A stretch of 64,000 nt of DNA from assembly GCA_013400155.1 (NCBI GenBank), contig VXBM01001067.1:195458-259457 (forward strand), written 5' to 3'. The stretch comes from Helopsaltes ochotensis (Eukaryota > Chordata > Aves > Passeriformes > Locustellidae). Made by a program: the position numbers and the translations under genes. The stretch's first letter is position 1. Each line of letters opens with the position of its first letter. The notes beneath the pieces are model-generated. The model worked only from the letters and a program-made list of their open reading frames with translations, searched no databases and had not been told where the DNA came from. Shown here in pieces: positions 10,961 to 22,323 of the stretch.

Positions 10961-12644
10961 CCTATACGGGAGGTTACAACCATTAACCACATTTTTGAAA
11001 AATCTATTAAAACAAACATGAGAGATGATATAAACATTGAAACACAACACTTGTGAATATCCCTGACATATACAAGGAATAATTCACTTCTGCTATGCCA
11101 TTTATGGCTTTGCATGAGGTCAGCAGTGCATGTTCAGGACCTGGGATACCTTTACTGGTAAAAACTTAGACTTCTAAGGAATTTAGGTACCTCCAGAATT
11201 AGCACAATCCAAATGTCCAGTGAAGCATCTAAATCCCTAGAGAGGGACCTGAATAGGCAGACTTAATGACTGGCATTTAGTTCTCAGGTAATCAAGTTCT
11301 CGTAATTTAACACCAAGTAATAATTAAGGCACTGCTATTAAAGGAGGTTCATTTAAAAAGAAAAATCACCAGATGCTTATGATCAAATATTTTATCAAAA
11401 TTTTACGATGAAATTAAAAAAAAAAATCACAAATTTTACTGATAAAGGTGAAAGCTTTTTTCTCACATTTTGACTTCATTGAATTTTAAATCAGAAACCC
11501 CCCACAAAAAATTATTTTAAATGGATTTAAAACTCCATTCCTCAGAATGTCATGCTGAATGAAGAACAATCAACTCTTCTGATTTTACTGGAGCCCATGG
11601 TGATCTATTCTTGGTTGTACAGTATTTTAAAAATTTCAGTTACATGGAAGACATAAAATCATTACTGATAAAATTTACTGTTGACAAAGATTGATGGAGT
11701 GGTTATTATAATGAAGAATACAGAACACTGACGTAGAAAGCTGGATCACGTTGTAAAGTGGGCCCAGTCCATATGATTCTGTCTCCCTCCATGTAAAAAA
11801 ACAATAAGTACATCTGGGAACAATGAATGTAGGTTGGGCATCCAATATGAAACCTAGAAAAACAAATGAATCTGAGAGAGATCATAATGCAGAGTCTGCT
11901 GGATGTGAGGTCCAGAGTAAAACTCTGGTTTATAGGAATGACAGATAGGGAGCTGAATGCTGGGTAGTGACGGGAAGTATCTGATAGCACTATCAGTGAG
12001 AATAACTGCTGCTGCTGAGATGGAATGTGTGCCCAGCTCTGGTGCATGCCTTTTATAGAAAGAAAATTAATAAGTGGGATGTGTTCCAGAGAAGAAAGAA
12101 AATAATTAAAAACAAAAGTTAAAAGGACATTAAAGCATATGATATGAAAGAATGACACTGGTCATAGGTTGGTGTTTCTTACACTCTCTTCCTCAGACAA
12201 CTTTCTTTTTAACACAAGGTCCCTTGAATTATGGAAATTTCCTCTAAATCTTTCTTTCTCTTCCATCTAGGCTCTTCAGAGGCTTTTCCCACCAGTTTTA
12301 CTTCAGTAACCCTCTAGTTGTTTTCCCAGGTTATTAATTTTTCAAACAAGGACTTTCTGGAGGCCAGGTAAGAAAAGCCCTTTCCCAGTAGCAAGACCTT
12401 GATTCTAATCTTAGTGCCATACCAGGTCTCATAGTCAGAGCACACTGTCTGCACATACGTACTATTTCTTTTTGCCTAAAATGTGCAGTGGCCTGAAAGA
12501 CTACCATTTGGGATATAGTATGAAAAGTAGATATAAAATTAAGATAGTTGTGCCCTAAAAGATCAGAAGACATGTTTCAGAGCATTAGGTTAGACTAATG
12601 TGCTTCATTTATGGATCTCCATTACAGGTGTTTATTTCTGGTAA
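10961..12644. other. AT-rich non-coding sequence with one longish minus-strand frame
   Basis: No repeat family was recognised. A minus-strand frame of 150 codons (11706-12158) is the longest outside CR1. Its product is rich in Phe, Ile, Leu and Ser, starts with a hydrophobic stretch, and contains a short Gln run from a CTG repeat. No domain is recognisable, and a frame of this length is near what AT-rich DNA of this size can produce by chance. Confidence 0.5.
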
Positions 12645-12645
12645 N

Positions 12646-12728
<83 letters not shown>
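12645..12728. repeat. Poly(A) tract of 83 A next to an ambiguous base
   Basis: A single N at 12645 is followed by 83 consecutive A residues (12646-12728). There is no AATAAA signal just upstream and no obvious gene-like sequence before the tract, so it does not look like the tail of a processed retrocopy. The N at its edge suggests a base-calling or polishing problem, and the true length is uncertain. Frames that cross it, read as poly-Lys or poly-Phe, are meaningless. Confidence 0.9.
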
Positions 12729-12729
<1 letters not shown>

Positions 12730-15078
12730 CCAGAATTGCTTTGCCTTGCAAAATAAAATGTACCAGATAGAGAGTAGGTCCAAACTATCTCTACTGATGC
12801 TATAGGGAACATGAATCTCATTTCGCTTGTGTCTATGAAAGCTGTAAGTACAAACTCCCCCAAATCGCACTCTAACACAGAGGATCTGTCCCAATAGGGA
12901 GGAGTTAGGGATGGGAGGGTGGGAAGTTAGAATAATTAATGGTTTAAAAAATACTTTCTTTTTACCAAGTACAATTGTCAAAGATAGTCAGGTATCTGAC
13001 TGCTGGCTGAAATGTGAAGTCATATGGTCAGACAAAATGTAACAAATGCTGAGAATTTGTCTGTAACAAATTATTCCAGTTGAATTGAGTTTCACCTGTT
13101 ATCCTGAGAGTAAACCTCTAGAAAGAATGAGCTAAGGCTGTTATAACTATGAAGAAGTGATAAATACCCTTTAACATAATTAAAAGCTTCTTGCTTTTCA
13201 GTCCACAAAAAGCCCTTTGTAAACCCACACAAAAAACAAAAACAAAACCAAAAAACACCCAGAGAATAACAATTTGGATATCAGTAAGACCTGTGGTGTT
13301 ACACTGTACTGGGACTTTGAGTGAAATCATCCACTTGAGAAAAGATAGAGAACAGAAGCCGAGGACTGCTTCATGCTCACACAAGGTGAGACTTCAAGTC
13401 TAAGAAGAAGATGATGCACTCTGCATGCAGTAGTTTGCTTAGCCTATCATAAGAACCTGATGCTAATTCTTTCACTTTCCAGCTTTGAATTGGAGTTCCT
13501 TGCTGACTTACTAAAATTGGATAATCACTTCCTCTGTATTAACTTGTCACTGTTATTTTATTCAATTTTAAACCCAGGGCTTCATTCAGTTATCCTTTGT
13601 ACACTTACTGAGTTATTGTAAGTGTTGTAGGAGAGCTTCAACACATAAGAAAAATACTTCTACCTTACCCTTTTTCTAAACCATGGTCTCACTATATCCT
13701 AACAGGGAGATTTTTATTTTGTTCCAGGACTCATGCATGGTTATTCCATCTTCCTGAACGTGGTCTCAAGTTGGTTTGTTTATCTTCTCTTGAAGCAACA
13801 GCTGGTAAAATCTGGAAAAGAGACCTGTAATTAAGAAGAGATCCAGTGCAAAAGATTCTAAACAGAAAATAACCACATCCTCCTTCAGCAGTTTTGTGAT
13901 GAGAAAATGAGGACTTTGAAAAAGAAAACAACCTGGATTGGTCCCAATATTGGAATACAAACTTACCTACCAAGAAATTTAAGCAGTGAACAGAGCATCA
14001 TGTTGCACTTGGCTCTGTCAAATACTTGAATAAAGCTATTGTGTCTGAAAACCAAATTTGTTCAGCTTATGCATCCAGGATGCAAACTTGAATTTTCAAA
14101 ACAAACCCATGGTAACAGAATGTTTCCTCCAGATGGCAAGAAAATGCCTTTAATTCTGTTTCACAAATAAAGTACAGAACTCTAGCCATGTTTGTTGCTA
14201 AAAGAGGTTGTTCCTTTCCGGAACGGCAGGCTGGAAAGGGCTTTATTTTCTGTAACTGTGGATGAAATTCTGGACTTGAATTCAGTAGATTCTTGTTATT
14301 GGTTTGAGTGGAGGGAGAACTTGACTAGTCAAAGTGTAAAAGAAGGAGTACATGTGCTGAATACAAATATATAAGAGTAGATACTGAAAAGAAGTTGGAA
14401 ATGAAATGCACAATAAAAATCAATTAACCTGAAACTGAAGAGAGCTGCTGTGACTCATAGTTGGAAATATGAATATTGTTTGGCTTTGGCTCAAAGGAAG
14501 CAGGCACATATAAATATTTCTTCAAGTCTCTTTAAAATATAAACATGGAAAAAACATAATGTTTTTTATAAAACTAGGTCTGCATGTAGGAGGAACTGGT
14601 TCTGCTATGTGATCTGTAGTTGTGAAAATGTGCAGGTAGGAATGAATTGACTATTTCTCCTGTAAGACATTGTCTTCTCTAAAGTGAAGACTGAGGGAAT
14701 GAGCACTTACTAAAAGGAGGGTAGGGGCAGGGAGAGTACAAATATGTGCAGTAGAAAAAGTGAAAAAAAAGGGCTTTAGCTCTCTGTCATCTTCCCCAGA
14801 GCTGAGTATCTCTTTATGAGTGTTAGGACAAATCAGTAAGTGTGAAAGCAGGTGACCGTGACCTAAGAGCCTAAGTCTCGAGCTTTATCAACACAGCTGT
14901 GTGTAACCTAGGCTTTTCATTTCCTAGAAGGGCACCCTAAACACTTGAACTTCCACACACTTTACACTTTCTCTGCAGGAAGTGTGCCATTCACTAGAAA
15001 GTCTTGTGTGGAGCCAGCGAGGCAGTCCGAGTGATACAGTATTATTCTAATTATGAGAAAAATGTTCCTGCATGAGAG
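12729..15078. other. AT-rich non-coding sequence, nothing recognised
   Basis: A short C/A-only patch lies at 13225-13260, similar in texture to 21344-21528. No repeat family, RNA gene or convincing exon was seen. Confidence 0.6.
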
Positions 15079-15084
15079 GAAAAA
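15079..15084. repeat. Target-site duplication, left copy (GAAAAA)
   Basis: GAAAAA matches 15369-15374, on the other side of the LTR. Because it is A-rich, chance agreement is somewhat more likely than for the other duplications in this window. Confidence 0.6.
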
Positions 15085-15368
15085 TGTTGCCCTGGTTTTT
15101 CAGCCTTCTGATGTGTTTTCATTCTTGCAACAAGTTTCTCACGCTTCTAAGTATAAACAACAATTGTTTACATATTTTCATGGAAGAGGAGAGAAATGAT
15201 GGATTGTTGGTTTGTCCAATGGAATTGGAGAGGTGGCAACATTCTCGGCCAATCCATGCTTGGAATGAAGAATGTATTTAATGGTATCAGAATAAAAGTC
15301 AGCCCTTCTTTGCTCTTCCACCTTCTGGGTGTCTGCGTCTCTTCCTTTGGCCGTGCTCAGTGGTAATA
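15085..15368 (+). mobile_element. Short solo LTR of an endogenous retrovirus
   Basis: A 284-bp element starts TGTTGCCCTGG, very like the start of the LTRs at 6173 and 35508, and ends GGTAATA. The end would be the expected GGTAACA if one C has mutated to T. GAAAAA flanks both sides. Two CCAAT boxes lie at 15216-15220 and 15249-15253, a TATA-like TATTTAA at 15275-15281, and AATAAA at 15291-15296, all on the plus strand. The interior differs from the 344-bp LTR, so it is a related but distinct subfamily. The 15072-15281 and 15178-15420 frames are accidental readings of this element. No internal retroviral sequence remains. Confidence 0.8.
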
Positions 15369-15374
15369 GAAAAA
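15369..15374. repeat. Target-site duplication, right copy (GAAAAA)
   Basis: This partners 15079-15084 and fixes the LTR end at 15368. Confidence 0.6.
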
Positions 15375-16979
15375 GGCAATATAAACTTTTACATTGTAGT
15401 GCAAATAATTTTTTGTACATAAATTCCCACCTTTAACATTCTTTGCTGTTTCTGTCTTAATATGTTTCTGTTATGTTTTTAAGGGAGATACAGCCTTTGG
15501 GCTCTTTCAGTGTTTCATCCCTGTAAGTCTAGGAGTCACCTGTACACTGCACTTCTTGCCTAGTTCTCTGAAATATTTTTAGCTGTTATTATTGCAGCTG
15601 CACATTATAACCCAATGCTGCATATCAAAATAAATAAGAAAAGGAAAAGGAAAATTGCACTTATTTGTAATGGAGTGAACTGTTTCTTGTTAGGGAAATA
15701 GAATGTACCACCTGCTGCATGAAGGGTGGCTACAAACAGCAATACATACACATATTCAGACCTTCCCACACACAACCTCATTCACCCACACACTCCGGCT
15801 GCTCATTAAGTAATTGCACTTCACTAAATTCAGCTCCAATAACTTGATTAAATACTGTTCTTTCTCAACCCAAATTTTCTTTATTTTATAGTAATTCAGC
15901 TTTCATAAGACTCAGAATCTGTGCTTATTTATTTGTCATGGAATGGTACGATGAAAGTAACAACCTCTGCAAATACAGAAAAATGGGCAAAGAATTTTCA
16001 AATTTAATGAGATAGCTATATATATTTATGTAAATTTGGAATTTATTGTGAGATTATTTAGGGGTTCTGTGAAACCTTTAGCAGTCAAATACAGAAGTGA
16101 TTATTGTCTAGCAAATGTGCCAACAAGTTCTATTTTGAACATCAGGCAAGGCTTCCAGAACAGCTCTCTCCTAATGAATGAATTGTGACAGAAACACAGC
16201 CAGATCCACAAGCAGATTCATTGGTATAGCATGACGTTACCACACAAAATATTTCTATGTCAAGCCCCTAATGAAATTCATTAATTGAAGCTCAGCACTT
16301 AATTCCTTGAGGTTATTCCTAGTGAGCCTAGTAACAAGGATTCACAGCAGCTGAGAGGCTAAGCCAGATGACATCGAAGCCTGTAGGAAATGCTGCAATG
16401 CTGTAGCAACACAAATGTAGCAATGTTTATGCTGAGGTACTACAGGGAAAGGCGACTTCATTTTAAAACAAAACCTATTTCATCCATTCACACTCACATG
16501 GTATCTCCCACATCTTAAAACCCCTTAAAGCCTATGGATGCATTTAGCATCCAAGGCTTTTTTATTGAGGAGATGTGAGAATTCCTTGCAATGACATGGA
16601 AGGTAAAGGGTCCTGTCCTCCTCATATTTATTTGGATTATCTTGTGCTGGTTTTCAATAGCTTTTTGTTCTCTGGCAGTCTTTCCAGACCTTTGAATCTG
16701 TGAGTGAGAATTAACCACCATGCTTTGCCTTTCAGTCTGGTGGTCCTAAGCAGTTGCATGTAAATATACTGGGATTGTCTTCATCTGGAGGACATATGAC
16801 ATTCTTGCAACCATTTTTCTGATTTGTGCTGGTTCCTCCTAGTGCCTCATTCATTCCTGCTCAGAGGCTGAAGGATGCACCGTGTGTGATTACGCTTGTC
16901 AGTGTGTGTTTTTTCATGAACTTTAAGATGAACTGGTGTGCAGGTAAAGCAAGTAACCTGGGAAACACACATAGAAATG
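15375..16979. other. AT-rich non-coding sequence, nothing recognised
   Basis: No repeat family, RNA gene or convincing exon was seen. A CA-rich patch lies near 15745-15800. Confidence 0.6.
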
Positions 16980-17785
16980 GCCAGAATTAGACTCTGGGCA
17001 CTGGAGAGATCATTAAATCTGCCAGTTGATTACTGGGGGGATCCGGAGGACAAAGCCAGGTGCTGAGCTGACCGTGGCTTCTTCGGTTCAACCAAGGGTG
17101 CAGTTCGCACATATCAGTGCATGAGGCAACAGCAGGTGGGAGGATCTCAGGGCAAGTTACTGGATAAAGTTACTGGATAAGACCAGTTATTGACCAGTTA
17201 CTGAATCCACGGGGTATGAGTGTGCATGTGTGTGTAAGTCCACATCATCAGCTGGTGTGAGGTTGCAGGCTTGGCTCTCCTATGTCTAACTCCTCCTGAA
17301 TGGAATGGGATCCAGGCACCACATTCAGTGCAGACTGTCTGGGCCAGTTACTGGAGGGATTCATACCACATATGTTTAAATATTTCCACTAAGGAGCTTT
17401 CATCCTGATGGATGGGAGAGGGGAACTAGTGGAGGTCACTGGTGTTGCCCATACTTGCCCAAGTGTTGTGTTTTCCACCTGGGCTAGGTGGTGTGGCGGA
17501 TCATCTGTTTATTTATATTGTACACATGCATTTAACTGTGACCCTGCTGCAACCACCTGCTCAGCCTTTTTACTGGAACTGCTGCTGAACATTTGTAATG
17601 CTTCTGGATCAGGCAGCATTTAACACAGAGTAGTTCCTTTTCTGCTTCTTGTGCTAAGCACTTGACACTGTCCAACATGACATCTTTATCTCTAAAGTGG
17701 AGAGACGTAGATTTGACGAATGCACACTCAGTGAATAAGATACTGCCTAGATAGTCACACTCAGACACTTGTCATCAGCTTGATG
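16980..17785. repeat. Unclassified repeat-like segment with reiterated GTTACTGG words
   Basis: This moderately GC-rich segment differs in texture from its flanks. GTTACTGGATAA occurs twice with a 13-bp period (17156-17167 and 17169-17180). It is followed by two copies of GACCAGTTAYT with an 11-bp period (17181-17191 and 17192-17202), and CCAGTTACTGG recurs near 17344. The sequence between has GT-rich and CpG-bearing parts. I cannot assign a family. It may be an old LTR or the body of another transposon. It directly abuts the 5'-truncated CR1 at 17786. No domain is visible in the 71- and 78-codon frames inside it. Confidence 0.35.
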
Positions 17786-18765
17786 CCAAGTAGAAAGCAG
17801 TGACAGGTGGCATTCCTCAGAGGCTGGTATTGGGATTGGTACTTTTTAACATTTTATCCATGAAACGGACAGTGGGATTGAATGCACCCTCAACAATTTT
17901 ATCAATGAGACCAAGTTGTGTGGTGCTGTTAACAGGCTGGAGGGAAGGGATGCATCCAGAGCGGACCTTGATAGGCGTGAGAGGTAGACCTGTGAGAACC
18001 TCATGATATTCAACAAGGCCAAGTGCAAGATCCTGCACCTGAATTGGGACAATCCCAAGCACAAGTACAGTGTGGCAAGAGAATGGATTGAGACTAGCAC
18101 TGGGGAGAAAGACTTGTGAGTCTTTGTGGATAAAAAACTCAATAGGAATTGGCAATGCATGTTTGCAGCCCAGAAAGCCAACCACATCCTGGGCTGTATC
18201 AAAAGAAGAATGACCAGGAAGGCAAAGAAGGTAATTCTCCCCCTCTGCTCTACCCCTGTGAGACCTCACCTGGAGTCCTGTGTCCAGTTCTGGTGTCCCC
18301 AACACAAGAAAGATGTGGATCTGTTGAAGCAAATCCAGAGGAGGGCCATGAAATTGAAAAAACGGCTGGAGCATCTCTCCTATAAAAAAATTGGGACTGT
18401 TCAGCATGGAGAAGAAAAGGCTCTGATGAGAAGTTATAGCAGCCTTCCAGTACATAAAGAGGGCTTATAAGAAGTCTGGAGAGGGATTTTTCATGAGAAC
18501 ATGTAAGAGGAGGGGAATGACCTTAACCTGAAGGAGAACAGGTTTAGATTGAAAGTTAGGAAGCAATTCTTTAAGGGTGGTGAGGTAATGGAACAGGTTG
18601 CACAGAGACACCGTGGACTCTTTTCCTGAAGGTTCAAGACCAGGCTGGATGGGCCTCTGAGTAATCTGGTCTAGAGAAAGGCTCCCTGGCCACAATATGG
18701 GGTTGGAGCTAGATGGTCTTTAAAGTCCCTTCCAATCCCAACCACTCCATGATTCTGTGATTCAG
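17786..18765 (+). mobile_element. CR1 LINE, 5'-truncated, RT C-terminus plus 3' UTR
   Basis: A plus-strand CR1 copy about 980 bp long. The start reads as the decayed SGIPQGSVLGPVLFN block of CR1 reverse transcriptase (here GGIPQRLVLGLVLFN, from 17803). The catalytic FADDTKL block has decayed to an FINETKL-like reading near 17897-17917. The C-terminal part is still open over 114 codons (18126-18470), with VRPHLESCVQFWCPQHKKD and QIQRRAMK as the diagnostic CR1 words. The 3' UTR follows, ending CCATGATTCTGTGATTC at 18749-18765, the usual CR1 octamer-like terminus. Frameshifts separate the blocks, so it is dead. The 212-codon minus-strand frame at 17817-18455 is antisense to this element. Confidence 0.95.
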
Positions 18766-19729
18766 TGTTTTCTCCTTTGTTCTTCCTAGCAGTGATACCA
18801 GTGAGATTTTCATGTGCAAAATATGCATGATTGATGTTGCTATTAACTCCAGTTTTCTAACAAGATTAATTACCTCAGTTATCCAATACATGGCATTCTA
18901 AAGAAATACCATTTTAGGAAGTGAACAGTACCTGCCACATAAAATTCATAAACCTCTAACCACTCTTTAGTTGGACAGATGAACATTGTGACATGCAAAA
19001 TTATTAATTGTGTTTAAAAATGTACACCAATATTTATGTAGTGCAATAAGATGGCATAACAGTCTGTGAAAGGGAAAAATTATTTCTGCCTTGAGGAGTT
19101 TATAGTTTAAACTTAGAGCTGACAACATAAGTAATTGCAAACACGGGAATAACAATAATAGGAAAGTTGCATTTGCTTATTCTCCTTTCCTTGTTTACTC
19201 TTGTTTCTGTCTTAGTGACCACTTTGTAATTACTTAATTGATGTGAATGGAAAGTTGTTCTGTGGTGAAACAGTCACATGGAGTAAGTATCTGGAAATGA
19301 GAGGTTATAATAAAGAAAGAGATAATAGGGAGAAACACAGGACAAGAGGAAGGTAAATAGTATAAAATACCTGTGTGGGTACAGAAACAGTCAAGACGAA
19401 GAAGCTGAAAAGGAAGGAGAAAAAAATAGGTAAAGAAACACAGAAGACTTGCTACAGAATATCCATAAAACCAGGTAAACTATGCCAAACTATTTGTTAC
19501 GGATTCAAGAGGAAATGCTGAAAATTTCAATAGGATATATATCCTGAGGACTTTGGGACAATCTCCTTAGGAAGGGAATACAATAAGCCAGAGTGGTTTA
19601 TCAGCAGCCCAATCCAGTTACTCTTGCTGTTGGGGGAGAGAGACCTGTAGAGGAAACTACAGCTTGCTGGGTTCCTGGTTTGTAGATTTTGGGTGATTCT
19701 GTGATCACACGGGGAGGGGCCCTCTAGGG
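18766..19729. other. AT-rich non-coding sequence, nothing recognised
   Basis: No repeat family, RNA gene or convincing exon was seen. Confidence 0.6.
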
Positions 19730-20019
19730 CAATGGTCTCCAAACTTTTTTGATTGTACACCCCTATCAATAAGAAAATTTTCAGCACACTCTCAGTATAT
19801 TATGTCTGGGTTTTTTTATAAAGTACATACATTTACTACTGTGATATTTTATATGTCCCTTATAAAACATACAAACCTCTTGGAAATTAAAAAAAAATGT
19901 AAAGATGAAATGTTTTAAGGGGTTTTTTTTATTATTAATTATACTAAAACCATTTTCTTTTCTATTCTCAATGGACTATGCACCTCTAGGGTGCAGGCAC
20001 CCCAATGTGAAGATTGCAG
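19730..20019. mobile_element. Probable hAT-like non-autonomous DNA transposon relic
   Basis: The left end reads CAATGGTCTCCAAACTTTTT, close to the CAGTGGTCTCCAAAC-type terminus of hAT/Charlie-like elements. It is followed by GTACACCCCTATC. The right side carries the counterpart words CTATGCACCTCTAGGG and GGCACCCCAATGTGAAGATTG, a decayed reverse complement of the left end. The roughly 200-bp middle is AT-rich and non-coding. CCTCTAGGG occurs just before the left end and again inside the right end (19984-19992). I could not establish a clean 8-bp target duplication, so the outer boundary is uncertain. There is no transposase. The family assignment is from terminal resemblance only. Confidence 0.5.
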
Positions 20020-21343
20020 ATGTGGGTTACCTTTAACAAGATGAAATTATATGACAGCAATATACATTTGTGGGTTGATTTTTCAATATTTCTTTGATCA
20101 AACAGATGTTTTCTCTTCTGGAAGTAGTCTTCTGTATTGTCAGTAGAAAAGAGAAAGACAGTATAAGAGAGAAATTGATCTACAAGATGAGAAATGCCAG
20201 TTGAGCTGATTACATTTCTTGGAAAACTTCCTCATAGATTTAAATGTGTGTATAACAAGAAGTGAGGGTCCTGAGGTTAAAAAGGCATTCAAAACTAGTG
20301 AGTAAAATGGGAGAAACTTTTTTTGTTAAATCAGATCTTGAGCTGAAGGTTGACACTACTACAGATGGCTAGATTCCTAATAAGAACTATCTTTTTTTGG
20401 TAATAATTAATGACTCTGCTGTAGCTTTCTGTGATTTATGCTTAAGATGAATCTACGTACTGTGGAAATATTTGTGTATATATATTCTGTAATGTAAGTT
20501 TTTAAATCAGAAAAATGCAATAAACTTATCTATTTCAGAGACATATCTAGTTCTTTATCTGTGCATAGCCAGTCTGTGACTATAGGGAAATTTATTTTTA
20601 TAAATATTTCTGCATCCTATCTATATGCTAAGAAAGTTTATTTTTAAACAGTCTAGCTACAAATATGAAAAAAATGTAGTGAGAAAGATAGTAAAATGGC
20701 AGAAAATGTCTTTAAAGTCTCACCATATACTTTGTCTTCCAAGTGAAATTTGTCATATATTCTCTGTATGGACAGAATCAAAAACATTAGTTAGTGAATG
20801 ATACCATTGTCAACTAAAACTTTTAATCAGATGCACAATTTCATTTGTTTAGATTAAAAAGTAAGTTTGGCTTCCATATACAATTTAGCATGTTGTGATA
20901 GTTAAAGAGAGAGTGCAACCTTTTTCACAGCAAGTAGAAGATGACCTTTTTTTTTTTTTTTTTAGTATGAAGTATATCCTGGGTGACCCTCTATTTCTGT
21001 AAAAAGAAAATAAAAGGGAAACAAAACTCACTGGATGATTGCAAAAAAACCTATTTCAAATGTTTACCTGCTAGTATGTCTACATGTTGATTGTACCAAA
21101 ATGTACCAAAAATCAAATTTAAATTATATTTTAGGTTATTTTGAAAGGGCAAATTATTTGTGTCAAATTTATCGTTTGAAACATAGAATTACTGTGTAAA
21201 AATAAATGACTTGGAAACAGTTATGCTGGACAAACTAAACACTTCACTTATAGTGAAGACTATGATTCAAGGTTATAAAACAGCATTTTCTTCAATTCAA
21301 TCACTGGCATGGCAATAATATCTGGAATTTAATAGCTGAATGG
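20020..21343. other. AT-rich non-coding sequence, nothing recognised
   Basis: A run of 17 T lies at 20947-20963. It has no adjacent gene-like sequence that would make it a retrocopy tail. Confidence 0.6.
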
Positions 21344-21528
21344 CACAAAAAAAAAGAAGAAAACCAAAGCAAACAAACAAAAAAGACCCAAATAACAACA
21401 GCAAACAACCCCCCCAAACAAAGCAAAACAACAACAAAACAAACAAAAAACCAACAAAAAACCCAACCAAAACCAACCAACCAAACAAACAAACAAAAAC
21501 CCAAAAAAACCAAAAACCACAAAACACA
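21344..21528. repeat. Low-complexity C/A tract, CAAA/CCAAA-rich
   Basis: About 185 bases are composed almost only of A and C, with a few G and T. They are irregular mixtures of CAAA, CCAA, CAACAA and CAAAA. The complementary strand is purely T/G-rich and gives long spurious Phe/Val/Leu/Trp-rich frames (21297-21527). Strand asymmetry is extreme. Smaller tracts of the same kind occur at 13225-13260, 45205-45260 and 50725-50798. Confidence 0.95.
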
Positions 21529-22323
21529 GGAGTAAAATTTTAGTCCATTACAATAATATCCGGATACATCCTACAGATAACATCCTACAGGTCTCAATAA
21601 ACACAAGACCAATCCCAAATACTTTTCTAGTACAGTCCTTATATGTATGTTTATATTCACCTACTGGTTTTATACATATATAACTTATACTAATTCATAG
21701 CCATATAATATAGGTTTGCTACTTTGTCTGCATTTTCTCTAACCAATCTTATGTGACGCTAGGAAAAATATCTAGCTGTAATTTTTATTACATTCTAAAA
21801 ATCTGGCTGTCTGGGACTATTTTAATAGGTGTGCGTATATTGATACATCTTTTGGAATTGTCTTAAAAACCTGTGTAAAATGGAAAACATCAATATCTAA
21901 TCTCGTCATATTTAGGAATGATATTTTCTATTACTGTAACTCCTTTCTAAAAGATTTTGCAAATGAGTCTATTGTACAACAGGATATGAATGTTTCCTGC
22001 TTTTCTCTTTCATTAATGATGGATAATTACTGCAGCAAAAATCACAATAATCATGCTAATTAACAAGATGGATTTTCATACAGTAGACTACAAGATTTGC
22101 TAGCCTTTATGATGCTTACATGTAATAAAAATTCCTATGCCTCTCAATGATAAAAAACAATAATATCTCTCCCACAAGTATTTTTTTGGTTCTTATAAGA
22201 ACAGTAGAGCAGTAGTACAGGCATAGTCAGGTTCCTCTAACCATTGCACATTATTCACAAAAAGAAGAAAATGATACTTTCTTTTTTAATTTTTCCAAAC
22301 TTTCAGCGACCAGCTGGGGAATT
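21529..22323. other. AT-rich non-coding sequence with a short direct repeat
   Basis: ACATCCTACAG occurs twice with a 14-bp period (21566-21576 and 21580-21590). Nothing else was recognised. Confidence 0.6.

Noticed and set aside
12600..12728. Processed retrocopy ending in the poly(A) tract
   Set aside because: There is no polyadenylation signal, no upstream gene-like sequence and no flanking target duplication.
12609..12981. Open frames with long poly-Lys or poly-Phe runs
   Set aside because: They are readings of the 83-A homopolymer and include an ambiguous base.
17817..18455. 212-codon open frame on the minus strand
   Set aside because: It is antisense to a clear plus-strand CR1 element. 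The sense strand carries the CR1 RT C-terminal words.
21297..21543. Overlapping frames rich in Phe/Val/Trp (minus) and Asn/Lys/Pro (plus)
   Set aside because: They are translations of the C/A low-complexity tract.
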